Part shown: in pieces, positions 12,276-24,976 of the stretch
How positions within the stretch are numbered: the first letter of the stretch is position 1
Layout of the letters: every line of letters begins with the position of its first letter
Assembly (NCBI GenBank): GCA_009823395.1
Contig: CM020501.1
Coordinates: 13,873,861-13,937,860, forward strand
From: Thamnaconus septentrionalis
Lineage: Eukaryota > Chordata > Actinopteri > Tetraodontiformes > Monacanthidae
Reading direction: 5' to 3'
DNA: 64,000 nucleotides
The notes under the pieces: generated by a model
Told to the model about the DNA's origin: nothing
Database searches by the model: none
Seen by the model: the letters and a program-made list of their open reading frames with translations, nothing else
Program-made: the position numbers and the translations under genes

Positions 12276-14224
12276 AATTAGGTCTGCTGATGCATGACAG
12301 GTGGTGAGACACTAATGCACACCAGGCGACTCGCATAAAGGCGTTCCCTTAGTTGCTGTTCAAGCTATGGTGAAATTTGCTCCTTTTGTGGAGGTTAATT
12401 TGTGTTACGTCTCTTTTAAAGTAGGTATTTGTCAAACAGTGCCGTGATTCCTCTGAGGATTCTAAAAGCTCCTGAAACAGCAAAGGTGAGTGTAAAATCT
12501 GCTGCCTGTCATGTTCCTGGAGGTCAGGAACACCTGACAAAAGTGGCTGTCGAGTGTTGAATAAAGGATTTAAAAGAACAAGATGAGAGGCATTTGTACA
12601 CACTGGTTGTTAGATAGTTTGAATGTGCCAAGGTCACAATTTTTAAGTCACTGTCTTGCACTTATTTCTTGTTTTCTTGATTTTTCTTTTCCTGATGTTG
12701 GGCTGTAGTTTCAAGACTCTATTTGTATAACTGAAATGATGCTTTAGTAACTCAAAGGCAACTGTAACTAAACAGTGTGTTGATGTGAATAAAAATACCT
12801 GTTTTTAATTAAAGGCACAGATACATTTTTAACTTTTTGAATAAATTACGCTCAGATGTCTATCATCCAAAAATAAGTCACTCTCAATGATTTATAACAA
12901 ACATGTTGAGAGAGCTGACTTCTCAGAGTGAAACTTTTCCATTTTTTTTTTAAATGAAAAAGTTCTTTTCCGTCTCATCTGGCGCTATGTTTTGTTCATA
13001 ACTCAGAGGTGGAGTGATTCATGGTGTGATCAAAGTGATGGATCAAATCTCAGCAGAAGAATGAAAGAAGTGTTCCACAACAAACTTTTGACAGTGGATC
13101 ATGAGAAAAAAATTAAAGGGGGGCAAAGTAGCAGGGAAGATTTTTTTTTTTTTTCTAATGCAGCGTCCCACACTTTGTGATGAATGGTGGCTAGCTAGCT
13201 AAAGCTGAGGTCATCCATCATGAGCTGTGGTGTTAATTAATGTTGTAGGAGGCCGGCCAACAAGGACTCTTACATGTCGGCAAAAAACAAACAAAAAATA
13301 CAACCTGATTTTATTTTATTTTTTGGTCCCTTCCAGCCTCCCTGAAGATTGCACACGTAGCTTCTCAGCATTAGCTTATACAGCCTATCTACAACAACCT
13401 GAATGATAAAATTTGCATTCCCATTAAGCCTTTCAATGTGCATTTTGAATATCCTTGCATGAGAAAAAAATATGGAATTTAATTGGAAAACAGTTACCTG
13501 TGATCTGCAAAAAAGTTGTTTTCACGCAAGCGCAAGGTGGTTTTCAGTCTTTTTCAAACTAGAGTTACAACCTGGAAAATAATTCCATTCCTACCACGTG
13601 AGGTGGTTTGATTGACAATAAAGAGTCTTTTAGTTAGTTGGCAATGTATGGAAATGTACTGTTGGACTTTCGTCACTTCAATGGACTTGGGCCCTGCCTG
13701 TTAAAATGTAAGAAAAAAATTAAAGCAGTTGATAAGCAAATGTTTGTCAGTATAAAGTAAAATTGTCCTCTGGGACACACGTGTACCTCCAAATGTTCAG
13801 AAATGACACATAAAATAAAAACGTGTGCAATTATTTCACTTCCTCATCGCAAAAAGTGAAAACGTCTGACCCTTTTCTCTCAATTCTATGATTCATTTGA
13901 ACAACAAATTTTTCTTTCGCCCCAATCCTTCTTGAACAGTAACGGGTCCCCTCCTGGTTTTTGTGCGCTTGAGTTGAAAGCAGCAAATTTTCTCTGCTGG
14001 AACTTGAGTTCCTTGTGTGCACTCTAAAAACTCAAAAAAAAAAAAAAACTCTACTTGCTCAGAGACGCACTTCCTGTCAAGGTCAAGACTCTAGTGCGAA
14101 GAGGTGAACTCTCCTCAGAATCTGGCTCTGCCTTTGCCCTTGGTTTCACCTGGAGAGGAAGTCTTCATGCAGTTTGAATCGCTGACGAGGTGTGTGTGTG
14201 TGTGTTTTCTGCCAAGCAGCAGAA

Positions 14225-14256
14225 CCTATGGCACCTGCGGCTTCAGGTGCCATAGG
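14225..14256. repeat. perfect 13-bp inverted repeat (hairpin)
   Basis: CCTATGGCACCTG at 14225-14237 and its exact complement at 14244-14256, separated by the 6-nt loop CGGCTT. A short TG tract lies just upstream (about 14190-14203). Confidence 0.9.
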
Positions 14257-15356
14257 GTTAAATGCCAGCATGTGAGCGGAAAAGAAGAGGGGCGTAAAAA
14301 AAAAATGCATTTTAAGTCAGATAAGCTGTGAGTGGACGTGAAAGGGCATGTGGCCAGAGCCCTGCCAAAAACAAACAGGTCAATGATGTTAACTCTGACA
14401 TCTCCGAAAGAATTAGACGTATTAGGTCCCATCTAAAGGTTATGGGATCCACCCGACTGCCGCAGGGCTCCGCTGCAAGCAAAAGGTTATCTGGCCCAAA
14501 AAAAAACAAGCCTCCGTGCATTAATATATCACATCCAATACAAGTACCTGCCTCCTGCCAAACTTTGGCTTTGTTTTGGCTGATTAGCCCAAAATACCCC
14601 ACATACAGTTTCAACTCCACCTTTCGGTGGAGTAAAACTGAAGGTACACGCGACTTAAGAAAACATCTGTAGCCCCTCATTGGATTTCAAACATTATATC
14701 CTGCTTTCCTTTCCATTCCTTTTAAATGTGCATCTCACTGTGAGAACTGGAGTCGTGGTATAGGCAGATATCAGGAAGTCGTCCTATCAGCTGCCATCAT
14801 CTCTCCGAGGGCGCTACAAACATGGCATTTATCACAGAAGCGATCCACAAACCCCACTTTAATATATTCTCATTTGACGGCAAGCAAAGTGATAAATCTC
14901 TCCTTGGACCGTTTTAGACGAGTTAACTACAACTTGGAGAAGCAAGAACCAGGGATGAATAATTCATACACTTACAAAACGGCGCACCAATTACCCGGCA
15001 CATTTACAGCGCAGTTGTATTCCGTCTTGCTGGCAGTTAAAGGGGGGTGGTGTGGGGGGGGGTCGCACGATTGGGGAGATGGATGCAAGATCAAAGTTGG
15101 TTTTCACAAGACGGAGATCCACCGTCGTCGCCCGTTTCATTGCTTGCGCGCCTTCCACGCAGCACTCGCTGAGGCTCTCGGCAGTATTTCATGTTTTCAA
15201 AGGCTCGTTGTGCACAGTTTGCTGTACAATGAAGACACGAGTGTTGACCGACGTGGTTCAAAACAAGGAGGATGCTGGATTTTGATGAGGAGGAGTTCCT
15301 TCGCCAACCCTGCAAAAGTGAAGCAAGCCCACGATTGTAAAGGGTTGCTTTAAACT

Positions 15357-15545
15357 TCTATCCATCTATCCATTTTCTAAACCCGCTTCATTCTGCATTT
15401 ATCTTATCAAAGCTTTCATAGGGTGAAGGGAGGGTTACACCCTGGACAAGTTCCTAGTTCATGATACAGCCACATAGAAAGACAAACAACCACACACTCA
15501 CACACACACACACACTACGGATAATTTGGAGTTCCCAGTAACTTC
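15357..15545 (-). repeat. SINE-like interspersed repeat, copy 2 (3' part)
   Basis: On the minus strand it reads ctccaaattatccgtag, a GT/GA microsatellite, tggttgtttgtctttctatgtggct, aacttgtccagggtgtaaccctccct and tttagaaaatggatagatgg. This is the same order as the other copies, with the GATG-type tail at the low-coordinate end. Confidence 0.75.
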
Positions 15546-18500
15546 TGCTCCACCTGATTTTAGTCAATTTCTTTGCCAATTTGGAAAGTCCTCCAACTCC
15601 TTCTCCAGCTCCCTCACCCTGAGTCTATAACCTCGCAGAAAGGCTTTCTGCCTCTGCACCAGGCAGATTATCATGTCCTTTGTGCCCCATTTTTTTTCAC
15701 TGTTTCAAAAAATTATAAATTTATTTCCTTAGTTTGAGTGTCGTCGCAGAATAAAATGTAAGACGTCAGTAAATCTGTCAATCAGGGGGCCAACTGTAGG
15801 GAGGAAAATTCAAGATATTTTTCTGTTGATACAGATGTCTTATGTGCCTATTGATGCAGTAGGTACGGAACTTTAACATGTGCTGCGCATGAAGGTTAAA
15901 GGCAGAATCATTTCAACAGGCAGTGGGTGAGAATGAGAGTTAAAGAAGTCACAGTGTTCTCGTTACTCTCATATATGCATGTCGTAAAAGTCATTGTATC
16001 CAGTCCTGTAAAGACCCAAAGGGTTTTCGTAGTGTGTCGACCATTAGCCAGAGGTGCTTTCAATGGGTGCACTTAGTCATGTTTCTAACGGGGTCACTCA
16101 GAAAGACTCATGGGCCACTTGCTTCACAGACTGTGTTCCTTTCTGAAACTAAACCCTCAGGAGGTGGATATGGCAGCGTTGACTGGAGTTTATTCCTCCC
16201 ACCTACTCTTTAATTGGAAAAAAATAATTACATTATTATTGTGATCATCATTGTTATTATTATTTTACCTCAGGTGTTGGCAGAGAGTTTAAATTTCCTC
16301 TCTCACCAGTTCTGGGATGGATTAAAACAAAACGAACAAACAAAAATTTTGCAGCTCCAAAATACATCAGCCAAAACCTCAGCAAATAATATGACAGCTG
16401 TTGGATTTGCACACACTCTTACAGAGATTGGCATTAGGGATCCATCAGTTGAGAGGAAGAAGCTCAAGATGCTCTTGTTGAATTGCTGTGCAGATTAAAG
16501 ATTGACAGCGACCAGTTTTGCAGCCAAACCGATAGCCACATTAATTTAAGCGTGTGTCCACTTCTAGTAGCATGGAAACTAACCAAAAAAATCTGTGTAA
16601 TTAATTGGAGCAATCACATCTTTAAAGTGTGGTACAAGTGTTGGTTATCCAGAGTTAAGAGCGAGTAGTGATTTTGACATCTGTCTGCATGTTTCTCATT
16701 TCTGAGTTCCGCCTTGCTGTCAACACACTTCTCTGTGAACCACTTGGTTGTAGCAGACCACTGTGAAGCAGCACTAATTTTAGTTTAGCTTTCCCTTTTT
16801 TTCAGTAAGCGAAGGTGAAAATTTGGACAAGTGCTCTTTTCAGAATCAGCACCATGGAGAGCGCCGCGCAGCGACGGAAGGAGCCCCGGCGTTGCCTCTG
16901 AGAGCTGCAGACAGTCTGCGTCGGCAGCTTGTGTTTATCCTTGACACACATGCTCTTCTTCTTGCAGAGGTGTTAGCAGGTTAGAGCTGCGTTTGCCATT
17001 CGAGCAAGCAAGACATGTAGGGCGTTCTCTGTATGTCATAGTTCTGAGATGAAATGTTCCCTGAAAAGAACCTTGACATACATATTTACTATCTCAAGAA
17101 GAGCAAGGAGCTCTTGGCTCAGAAATGGAATGAAAACTGCTCACCCGGACCTGTGGTGCAACCAGGTGATGTGGGACCATCTGAAAAGGGAAAAATAGCC
17201 TTGAACTTGATCTTGGCCAACACGTCTAGGAGGAAAGAGTCAGAGCTCAATCACTGGAGTCACTGGTCATCAAGAAAGTTCAGGTTTCACCGGGAGGTCT
17301 TGGTCGGCACCGCTGACGTTGAGCGGCAGGAGCCAGGTTGCATTTTAAAAGAGAAAAACTTGCACTTGACTGGAGGAATCTATTTCCTGTCTCTCAGATA
17401 AGAAGCTTGGATGAGTGTGACACAGGAGGAGCAAAGCGGATCCTGTCCTGGCTGCGAAATGCCTGTGGAGCTTGCTGGCCTCGTTCTGATGGGGACGTTT
17501 TGTCTGAACACGGTCTAAAGACGTGTTTGCACCTGAAGCGCTGCAAGACTAGCAGTCTGCATGCCGACGTGCAATGTGGTGTTCTCCATGGTGCTGATTT
17601 TGTCTGGCCATCCACTTGATGTGAGCTCTGCTTACTTTCTGCATTGGAGGGAAGAATTGGATGTATGAATGATGAATATGAAGAGGCCCCCAGCCGCTCT
17701 TTAGCATATCCGCAGTTATCAGCTAGACACATAAGTGAGCAGGTTCTTGATGGTGAAGATTGGTGGCTTACATACTTGTAGGGGGGCAATGGTGTTTGTA
17801 CTGTATCCTTGTTCAGGCAAGTTTTGATACAAGTTTTTTGGGTCAGTGCTTGTTAAATCAAGAGCTTCTGAGACCTACAGACCTTTTCAAGCTGAATAAA
17901 CACGCTCAATGAACGCTGTCCAGCCGTATCCAGGAGACCTCATCAAACTCGGAGGCAAAGCGGTGAGCATGTTTCTACATCTGACCAGCCCACGGTTGCG
18001 TCGTCTCAGTGAAGAAAATCATAGATGTCTATGATAAATGGCTTGAACCATTAGTAGCCAAACAAATGCATTCCCACAGGAGCCCCAAAGAAGTGAAATT
18101 CAGTTTGGCTTCACTCTGTTCTTTTTTCAGAGTGCATGTATTTGTAACTTCCCGACTGGTGCACAAAAACAAACCAGATCTTGGTGCCTCAGACGGCGGA
18201 GATTAATCTCCTCAATTTAATGTTTCCACCTGACAGGCAGAAAACAGATTGTGGCTGGAATGGCCTTATGGGTGCTCTGCAGGACGCTCCCTTTTATTAA
18301 TGTCCCCTGAAACCGCCGGACCCTCCCAGTGCACGGCGGAGTTTCACTTTCCCCATCTTGACAGGAAACTCCTGGATTTATGATTGGTTGTTTAATAAAA
18401 AGGAATGTATTCTGCACCTTCCTCTCGCCACATTTGCAAACATTGCGATTGTTCACAAATGTCTACCCATACAAAAACAATTACTGCGTGTTTTGCTTTC

Positions 18501-19255
18501 CGATTAGATTATTGTGGAAACGCACAAAGCCTTTGCATGAATATGTAAAGTTCCCCACTTCTTGACTTGATTGAATTGGATCATTGCCCAGTCATTTTTC
18601 ATCTACTGTAAAGTCATACCCACTTTTCCTGTGGCTCTGTTAGAGAGATTCAGTGCCGTTTGTGACACAACAAAGGGCTCATTTCCAGGCTATCTGCAAA
18701 GTGGGGAAGCAAGGGAAGTAACACATTTTCTCATCTCTCAGCAGCTTGTTGGTTGAGTGAGTTCCAGCTGTTCTGAGGGATCAGAGAATAGCTTCAGCAG
18801 CACCAGCCATTTTTGTCCTTCTGCTTTTGTGAACATTAAGTTAAGAGCTGCACGTTTGAGGTTCTGCTGACTCTCTCCGAGTGTGGGATTATTGACAGTG
18901 TCTTCCTTAAAACCACTGCTTGACTGTGGATGGGTGCTCCACTCCAACGCTGTTCACCTCCAGCACTCTGCAAATGGCTTGAAGATGCAGCATGATTATT
19001 ATTATTGTTGTTGTTTTTTTGTGTTGTGCCCCACTTAGGCTCTTAGACACTCTGCCCTGTTAAAGGCTTTTTGAGGAGCTTTCAATCGGGCCTAGTAAGT
19101 GGGAACAAATACCCTTATTTTAAATTTAAGATGACTCCACTCCTCTCAATCAATATTATCGTGACGTATTTGACTCGATCTTGAGTGTTTCTTGCACTAA
19201 GTGGAGAGTGCAAATTTTTACTATTTATTTATTTTGCTCAAAGTCTACTCACAAA
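15546..19255. other. gene-poor flank
   Basis: Nothing assignable. A 115-codon open frame at 17054-17401 and others have no recognisable protein content or splice partners. A TTA/TTG-rich patch lies at about 18995-19022. Confidence 0.5.
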
Positions 19256-19688
19256 GGCTGTGTTCAGACTGCAGGTGAATCTGATTCCAATCAGATTCCT
19301 TCTAAAATCTGATTCTTAGGGCTGACTGTCCACACTGTTTTTAGCAAGTGTCCAAACTTGCTAAAATGTGACTGGGCCACATTATTGACCCATCTGACAG
19401 GTTGCTGTAGCAACAAAGTCGGAGCGGAAACGTTGTCCTGCGCGTGTAATGTGTGACGTCATATATTTGCGACGTAGAATGACGTCATGGACAGTCAAAA
19501 ACCAATTCGTATGTTTACAGCTGTTCAGACTGAGACACATCTGTCCAAATGTGATTTGAAACTACCTCCCGAAGCTGGTTTCAATCCGTTTTGCGAAAAT
19601 CGGATTTCATGTGATTTGTGACTGAGCAATCCGGCTTTAATCTGGATGGGCTAAAAATCGGATTTTGTCTGGCAGTCTGAACATGGCT
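19256..19688. mobile_element. MITE-like element with terminal inverted repeats
   Basis: Left end GGCTGTGTTCAGACTGCAGG and right end, reverse-complemented, GCCATGTTCAGACTGCCAG. Both are followed inward by AATC(T/C)GATT-type motifs. About 430 bp, no coding frame. The TIR resembles MITEs common in fish. Superfamily not determined. Confidence 0.6.
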
Positions 19689-20661
19689 AAAGACTAGAAA
19701 TACACAGTATTGAAGTCGCTCCATAACACACCTCTTCTCTCGCCCGCTGGTTCGGATTGCCTGTTTTCTTGTTTGATTTTATTCATGCTGCCCGACCAGA
19801 ATATTTTCAACAAAACAGATTGTGGCTGAGCATGAGAGACGATGGTCCACTTGTTCCCTCAGACCTGGAGTCAAGAGCCAGAATGGAAACTGATTTTGCA
19901 CTTCAGTGTGTGTTCTCAGGTCTTGCAGGGCAGTGATTCTCGCCCAGCTGAAGAAGCTGTTGTCGCTTGTGGTGCACTGTGCGCAATGTCAAAAGCCACG
20001 TTCTCACTGCAATGGCTGTAAATTGCCAGCCCCTCTTTTCAGATTTCGCAAATTTGGCCCTTTAGCTGGAGATTTTGGCACCATGACTAATTCCATGGCT
20101 AGGGCGCCCATCAGGTCAGTGTAAGACTAAATATCCTAAAGCTAAAGCTCCTTGTTGAATTTCTGCTTGTGTACAACAACTTTTTATGATTATTACCCGC
20201 TGACCGAGGAGACGTAAAACACACTGGATCTTTTTAATGGGAGAAGCTCTGACTGATTTGCTTCCTTGTGCAGATTAATTGCATTTTTAATGGGTTTCCA
20301 TTATTTCCTTCTTCCTGTTCATTTGGCAGTGCGTTATGCACATAAAGCAATTAAGAATATCTTCATCAATTTCTTGGAGCAAAGTTTCATGTGCAAAAAA
20401 TAAATAAATACTTGAACATCCTCCAGAATTGCTTCAATGGAATCAATGACTTTTGCACTCTTTCATCCGTTTCCGAAATGTCAAATTAAGACTCGGTGAA
20501 ACGTGTGAAACGGAGAACAATCTGTCGGAAGGGTCCTGGTCCCTGCAGATGGTGAGGCACCCTGTTGCTCCTCACTGCACCAAGCAGACGTCTGCTCGCT
20601 CCCTCTGATCCTCCATTCAGTGTGGGGTGCCGGCCCTGGCTGGAGAGGGGCAGGCGTGCGT

Positions 20662-20727
<66 letters not shown>

Positions 20728-21339
20728 CCAATAATAGCTGAGCTAGCTGCCATAAACTTTATCAGTACAGTGAAAAAGTTTATGGCCGGCACAAAAAATC
20801 TTGTACATGTAGAATTTATTTTATCAATTAACAAAATGCAAAAAGTGAATAAATAAAAATGTAATGTGTATGTATCCAATTAATACTTACTACTACTACT
20901 ACCTCTCTTCAAAACAGCATTCATTTGTTTTTGTTTTTTTAAATCATCAACCAATAATCAATCAATTGTTTTTAATAATGTCTGCAAGGTTATTCCAAAA
21001 ATCTTGCTGAACTCAAGACGGAGCTCATGAGGTTGTCAACTGTTCACATCCTTCTGCCCCTTCATGTATAGGCCAGACACACTGGATAATGTTGGGATGT
21101 GTGGGACCCAATGTTTGGAGTAATTGTCCTCCTTCTGCACAGTCAATTTGGGACCAATCAGATGGCTCCCCTTTTCTTGTTCAAAAGCATTTCTCAATGA
21201 TTGTCTTAGACTTCAGCACATTTCAAAAAAACGGGTTCCGGTCGAGTCCAAGTGACTATGAGTGTGTTTTTGCAGATTTTTTTCAAAACTCACTCTTTTG
21301 TGGACACAAATAGGGCTGAGATTTGAGGTTAGTTCACAC
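19689..21339. other. flank with a long CA repeat
   Basis: No gene seen. Main content is the CA repeat at 20665-20726, whose translation gives spurious Cys/Val or His/Thr open frames. Confidence 0.55.
20654..20727. repeat. long CA microsatellite
   Basis: 31 uninterrupted CA units (20665-20726) preceded by gcgtgcgtgcg, giving 74 bp of alternating purine and pyrimidine. Confidence 0.97.
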
Positions 21340-21790
21340 TAGGGATGAACGACTCCTGAATAAATCGATTAAAACTTGACGCATTTTAGCATAAGGAAGA
21401 AAACCTCCTCTCTATTATCGCTCTCACTGACTGGTTCCTGACTAGTTCCTGCTGGCTAACGGCCAAGTCCAGACACCATGTCGCTATTGTGCAGCTGCTC
21501 TTTAACTGCATTTGTATAAATGTATTTAGTGGGTGGCTGTATGAGCCCTGTGGGAAAAGCAACAACTCTGCCTCCTGGTTTCAGCTCCGCTCCCACTCCT
21601 GCTTCTCGCTCTGAGGCGGAGCTGTGGATACAGACAAATCACCCAGTAACTCACAGTTCCCTGGCCCCACTGACAAAATGGCCTTGTGCGTGGGGCTTGT
21701 GCGTCCGTATGAATGTGCGCACACTCTGGCTGACTCGCTCAGTGACAGAAAGGGCTAAAAAACAGGATTCTTTTATGTGAGTGACTCATA
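21340..21790 (+). repeat. unclassified interspersed repeat family, copy 3
   Basis: Shares ordered segments with 63500-63960: ctgactggttcctg, gccaagtc, tgtcgctattgtgcagctg, ctgtatgagccctgtgggaaaag, gctctgaggcggagctgtgg, agacaaatcacccagt, cagtgacag and a final gagtgactca block. Confidence 0.7.
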
Positions 21791-23639
21791 CAAAACTCAA
21801 AAGAATCACGTCTCCCGTCGTTAACTCGCACCCCTCGCACCCCCCCTCCCTCCTCACCTCTGGCTGTATCCTTTGCAGCAGGAAAGGGGAAACCATTACT
21901 CCATTACTCACTCATCACCATGGCAGCAGGTTCATCCCTGAGCTCCTCGTCAGAGCGACCAATGGGGTTAACTGGATATACATTATTCACATTATTTACC
22001 GACAAATATCTCGTGCCTCTGTCACACAAAGTGCACGGGCGGACATGAACCTGCATTTATAATCTCCCGTAAATAGAATCCAGGGTTTGCATCTGTAATA
22101 TCCCTCCTCCACTCTGACACTGTACAGAGTCTTTGATGCACACTGGAAGCCTTCCATGTGTGAAGGGCACCATCCATCCCAGGCAGAAGTCAACAAACGT
22201 TTTGAAATCGACCTTAAAAATTCACACCCAAATATTGTCACGATTACATTCATTTTCAAAATTAGACAGACAGTGAATATTAATCGTTTTCCACTCCAAT
22301 TGAAATGTGCTTACTAGTGTGGCATTGGTAATTCTGGCTTTGAATAGAAAATTCCCAGTGGATTGATTTTTCAAATAAATACTTTGGCCAGGCGTTGGAA
22401 AGCAAATTAATAAAGCTGACCATGTTTGACTTTGGATTAAAGGATTTAATTTTGCTATTCAAGGGTAAATCAGACAACTACGATGCACCATAAAACTTTC
22501 TCCTGAGTACTTTATGATTATGACAACATTTGCAACTACATATGAACAAAGACATGTCTGCAAACTCTGCTCTGTTGTCCCATAATATATCTTATAGCAT
22601 GATAAAGCGTTCCTCATAAGTGGAAGAAATGGGCCGTTCATCCAATCAGGTGGAAGAAAACCTGATTATATCAGAATTTCATTGTAGATAAAGACAATTT
22701 TGATGCGCTGGAACTCTCAATAGCCGACATAGCACTTTATATTGACACAAACAATTGTAAAATTCTAAACTGTTTTTTTTTTAAGGTCTTACTGCAGGAC
22801 CACTAAGCTGTTAAATCTTTTTTGCCAACTGCAGTATAACCTCGTTTATTGTCAAAGTCAAGCAGAAAATTTTGAAATTTTCACTTGCACATTTTCTTCA
22901 AGAAATTTTCAAAAATGTGCCGTTGAGTTCAAACCTACAAGTTTGTGTAGCAGGAGCTCTCAGAGAGATGTTCTCGTTCTTCCTGACCCCAATTTTTCTT
23001 TCCTTCCTTACTTTTTTGTTTTGTAAAACAAAGTTCAATCAGAACTGGGCAGCATTTCCACAACAAAAGAACATGAAAAGGCCACTGAAGGCTGTTGGTA
23101 ATGGTGATCATGTCTAACAACTAACCCATAAGAATCCTTGACCTGGTTTAACTATCAGTAACAACTATGTCACAGCAGCAGCAACAGCAGCAGCAGGGCT
23201 TTTCGCTGGTTTAACAGACGATTCCACAGCACCAAGGGTCCAATTTTCCAACATTGGTCATTTTTATGTGATTCTTTTTTAGGTTATGCTGAAACCATAT
23301 GAGCCCGTTCATAGATCCCTGTAGATCTGAGTCAGTGCTCAGAAAGGTGACCAAACACTTTCCTTTTGTGGAACAAGCTGCCTGGGGAGATTGTCAGGGG
23401 CATCTTTCTTAATCGTGTCTTAAAACACAAATCTCTAGACTTGCTTAAGATGACATCTTGTGTTATTCATCCATTTATTTATTTGTGTATATTTCCTCTT
23501 CTTCCTTGAGATCCTTCATGCGACCCAACAGCCTGTCAGCTTTGGTCTCAAAGCCTTTTTGGAAGCTCAGTGGGCAGTGTAAACAAAGTTAATATCACTG
23601 TTGTTGTAACAATTGTCATGTTATGAGTAATATAGACAG

Positions 23640-23770
23640 ATGGTTTGCCCAGTCACCTTTAAAGCTTCGCCTCCCCCTTTACAAACACTCTCTGTTGGCT
23701 CTTGACCAGATGGATACGCAAGATAAATCCAAAAGATTGAGGAAAGGCTCCATCTGGCGTGCCAATCCAA
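23640..23770 (+). repeat. low-copy interspersed repeat, arm 1
   Basis: gtttgcccagtcaccttt, ctgttggctcttgaccagat, ggata and gataaatccaaaagattgaggaaa match 41318-41410 in order. The family is not identified. Confidence 0.5.
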
Positions 23771-24951
23771 ATTGTGTCCGTGCACTCAGCCAAGGCTTTC
23801 TGTTGAAATATTAAATATGCCTCATGGAGACTGGCTTAAACAAGTTCTTAGATGCCGTTAGTAAAATTGTTCTCCAGGTTTTACCAGTAAATACACACTG
23901 TTGCCCCTAGACAAACTGTGTCAAAGACACAAGGGTGAGTGAGTGACAGACAAAAAAAATGCAAAGCCTTGAGTTTAGGTTGATCTTATGACAATGTGGG
24001 CAGATTAGCTTGGCACCGCTGGGTCTCTACCTGATGGCCAAACTTCTCGCAGAGAAAGTTGTCCAAAAAGTCCCAAGATGAAGATTCTGATTCCTCGTCA
24101 TTGCTTCTGCTCTTTCTTTTAATCACTTTACTCATTAACAGCATCTGCTCATTTAACAGTAGTTCCATCCATGTTTTGATGAGGCCTTTTGTGCCTCTGA
24201 CGTAGAAGAGTTGGCAGCATACGTGAAAGTTAAACACTTTTGGTGTGTTTGTTTTACGGATTAGGTTGTTTAATTTTGAAGATTAGAGATGTCTTTACTC
24301 TGCTGACGTCTGGCCTAGTCTAATGCACTCTGAGCAGCTTGCAGGGTTGTTTTTTTTCTTATCGAAAAGAGCGTTTGGTGCATATTCTTCTTTATGTTGC
24401 TGGTTTGAACAAGGATGCCAGTGGTGGTGAAGGTGTTGCAGACAAACTGCTGGAAACCCCAGGAATCCCACAATGAGACTTGCAATTAATTTGTTACTCC
24501 TGAGTGTGTTAAGGGTTGATGCATGTTTTCCTCAGCTAGACCATTGTCTCCTCCTTCACCAAACACCAGCCCTTGTTATTTTTACCTCTACTTAACCAAA
24601 TAAATCTCCCTTCTCTCATCCTCCGGGCAAGTGAAATGGTTGGACCCATCTTCCAAAAACAGCTGAATCCAATCATGTTACTCGTTACAAAGGTAAATTA
24701 CTTTATAGCTATAAAGATCTCAGTGCCAAGTTTTAGTTTTGGAAGAAAAAAATATCTGTGGTCTTCAGAGTTCATTTTCCTCAGTGAATTCTGTCAATAC
24801 ATTATTTAAAGATCCCCACTGTGTCATAAATAAATACATCCAGGCTGATATGAGGCATGAATTAAAGAAACCTCATCTGCCAGCATTAAATAGTGATGTC
24901 CAGCTGTTAGTGTCCATGCGGAAGAACAACATAAAGCAGCTGTGAATCAAA

Positions 24952-24976
24952 ACACACACACACACACACACACACA
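24952..24976. repeat. AC microsatellite
   Basis: Uninterrupted AC run of about 12 units. Confidence 0.9.

Larger units (their letters stand above)
10115..15356. other. gene-poor flank
   Basis: No exon recognised. Holds a GT tract (10241-10257), an unassigned repeat-like block (10400-10690), a TTC microsatellite (12233-12275), T/A homopolymers (13141-13155, 14035-14048), a perfect hairpin (14225-14256) and a 159-codon open frame (14874-15353) without recognisable content. Confidence 0.5.

Noticed and set aside
14874..15353. 159-codon plus-strand open frame.
   Set aside because: No recognisable domain, no flanking splice pattern, overlapping frames on both strands. Length is within what chance gives over this span.
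16853..16903. Short frame MESAAQRRKEPRRCL with a good start context (caccatgg).
   Set aside because: Only 15 residues, no convincing donor or downstream exon. Taken as chance.
17054..17401. 115-codon plus-strand frame (MFPEKNLDIHIYYLKKS...).
   Set aside because: No family recognised and no exon partners.
20481..20879. Frames with long Cys-Val or His-Thr stretches.
   Set aside because: Direct translation of the CA/GT microsatellite.
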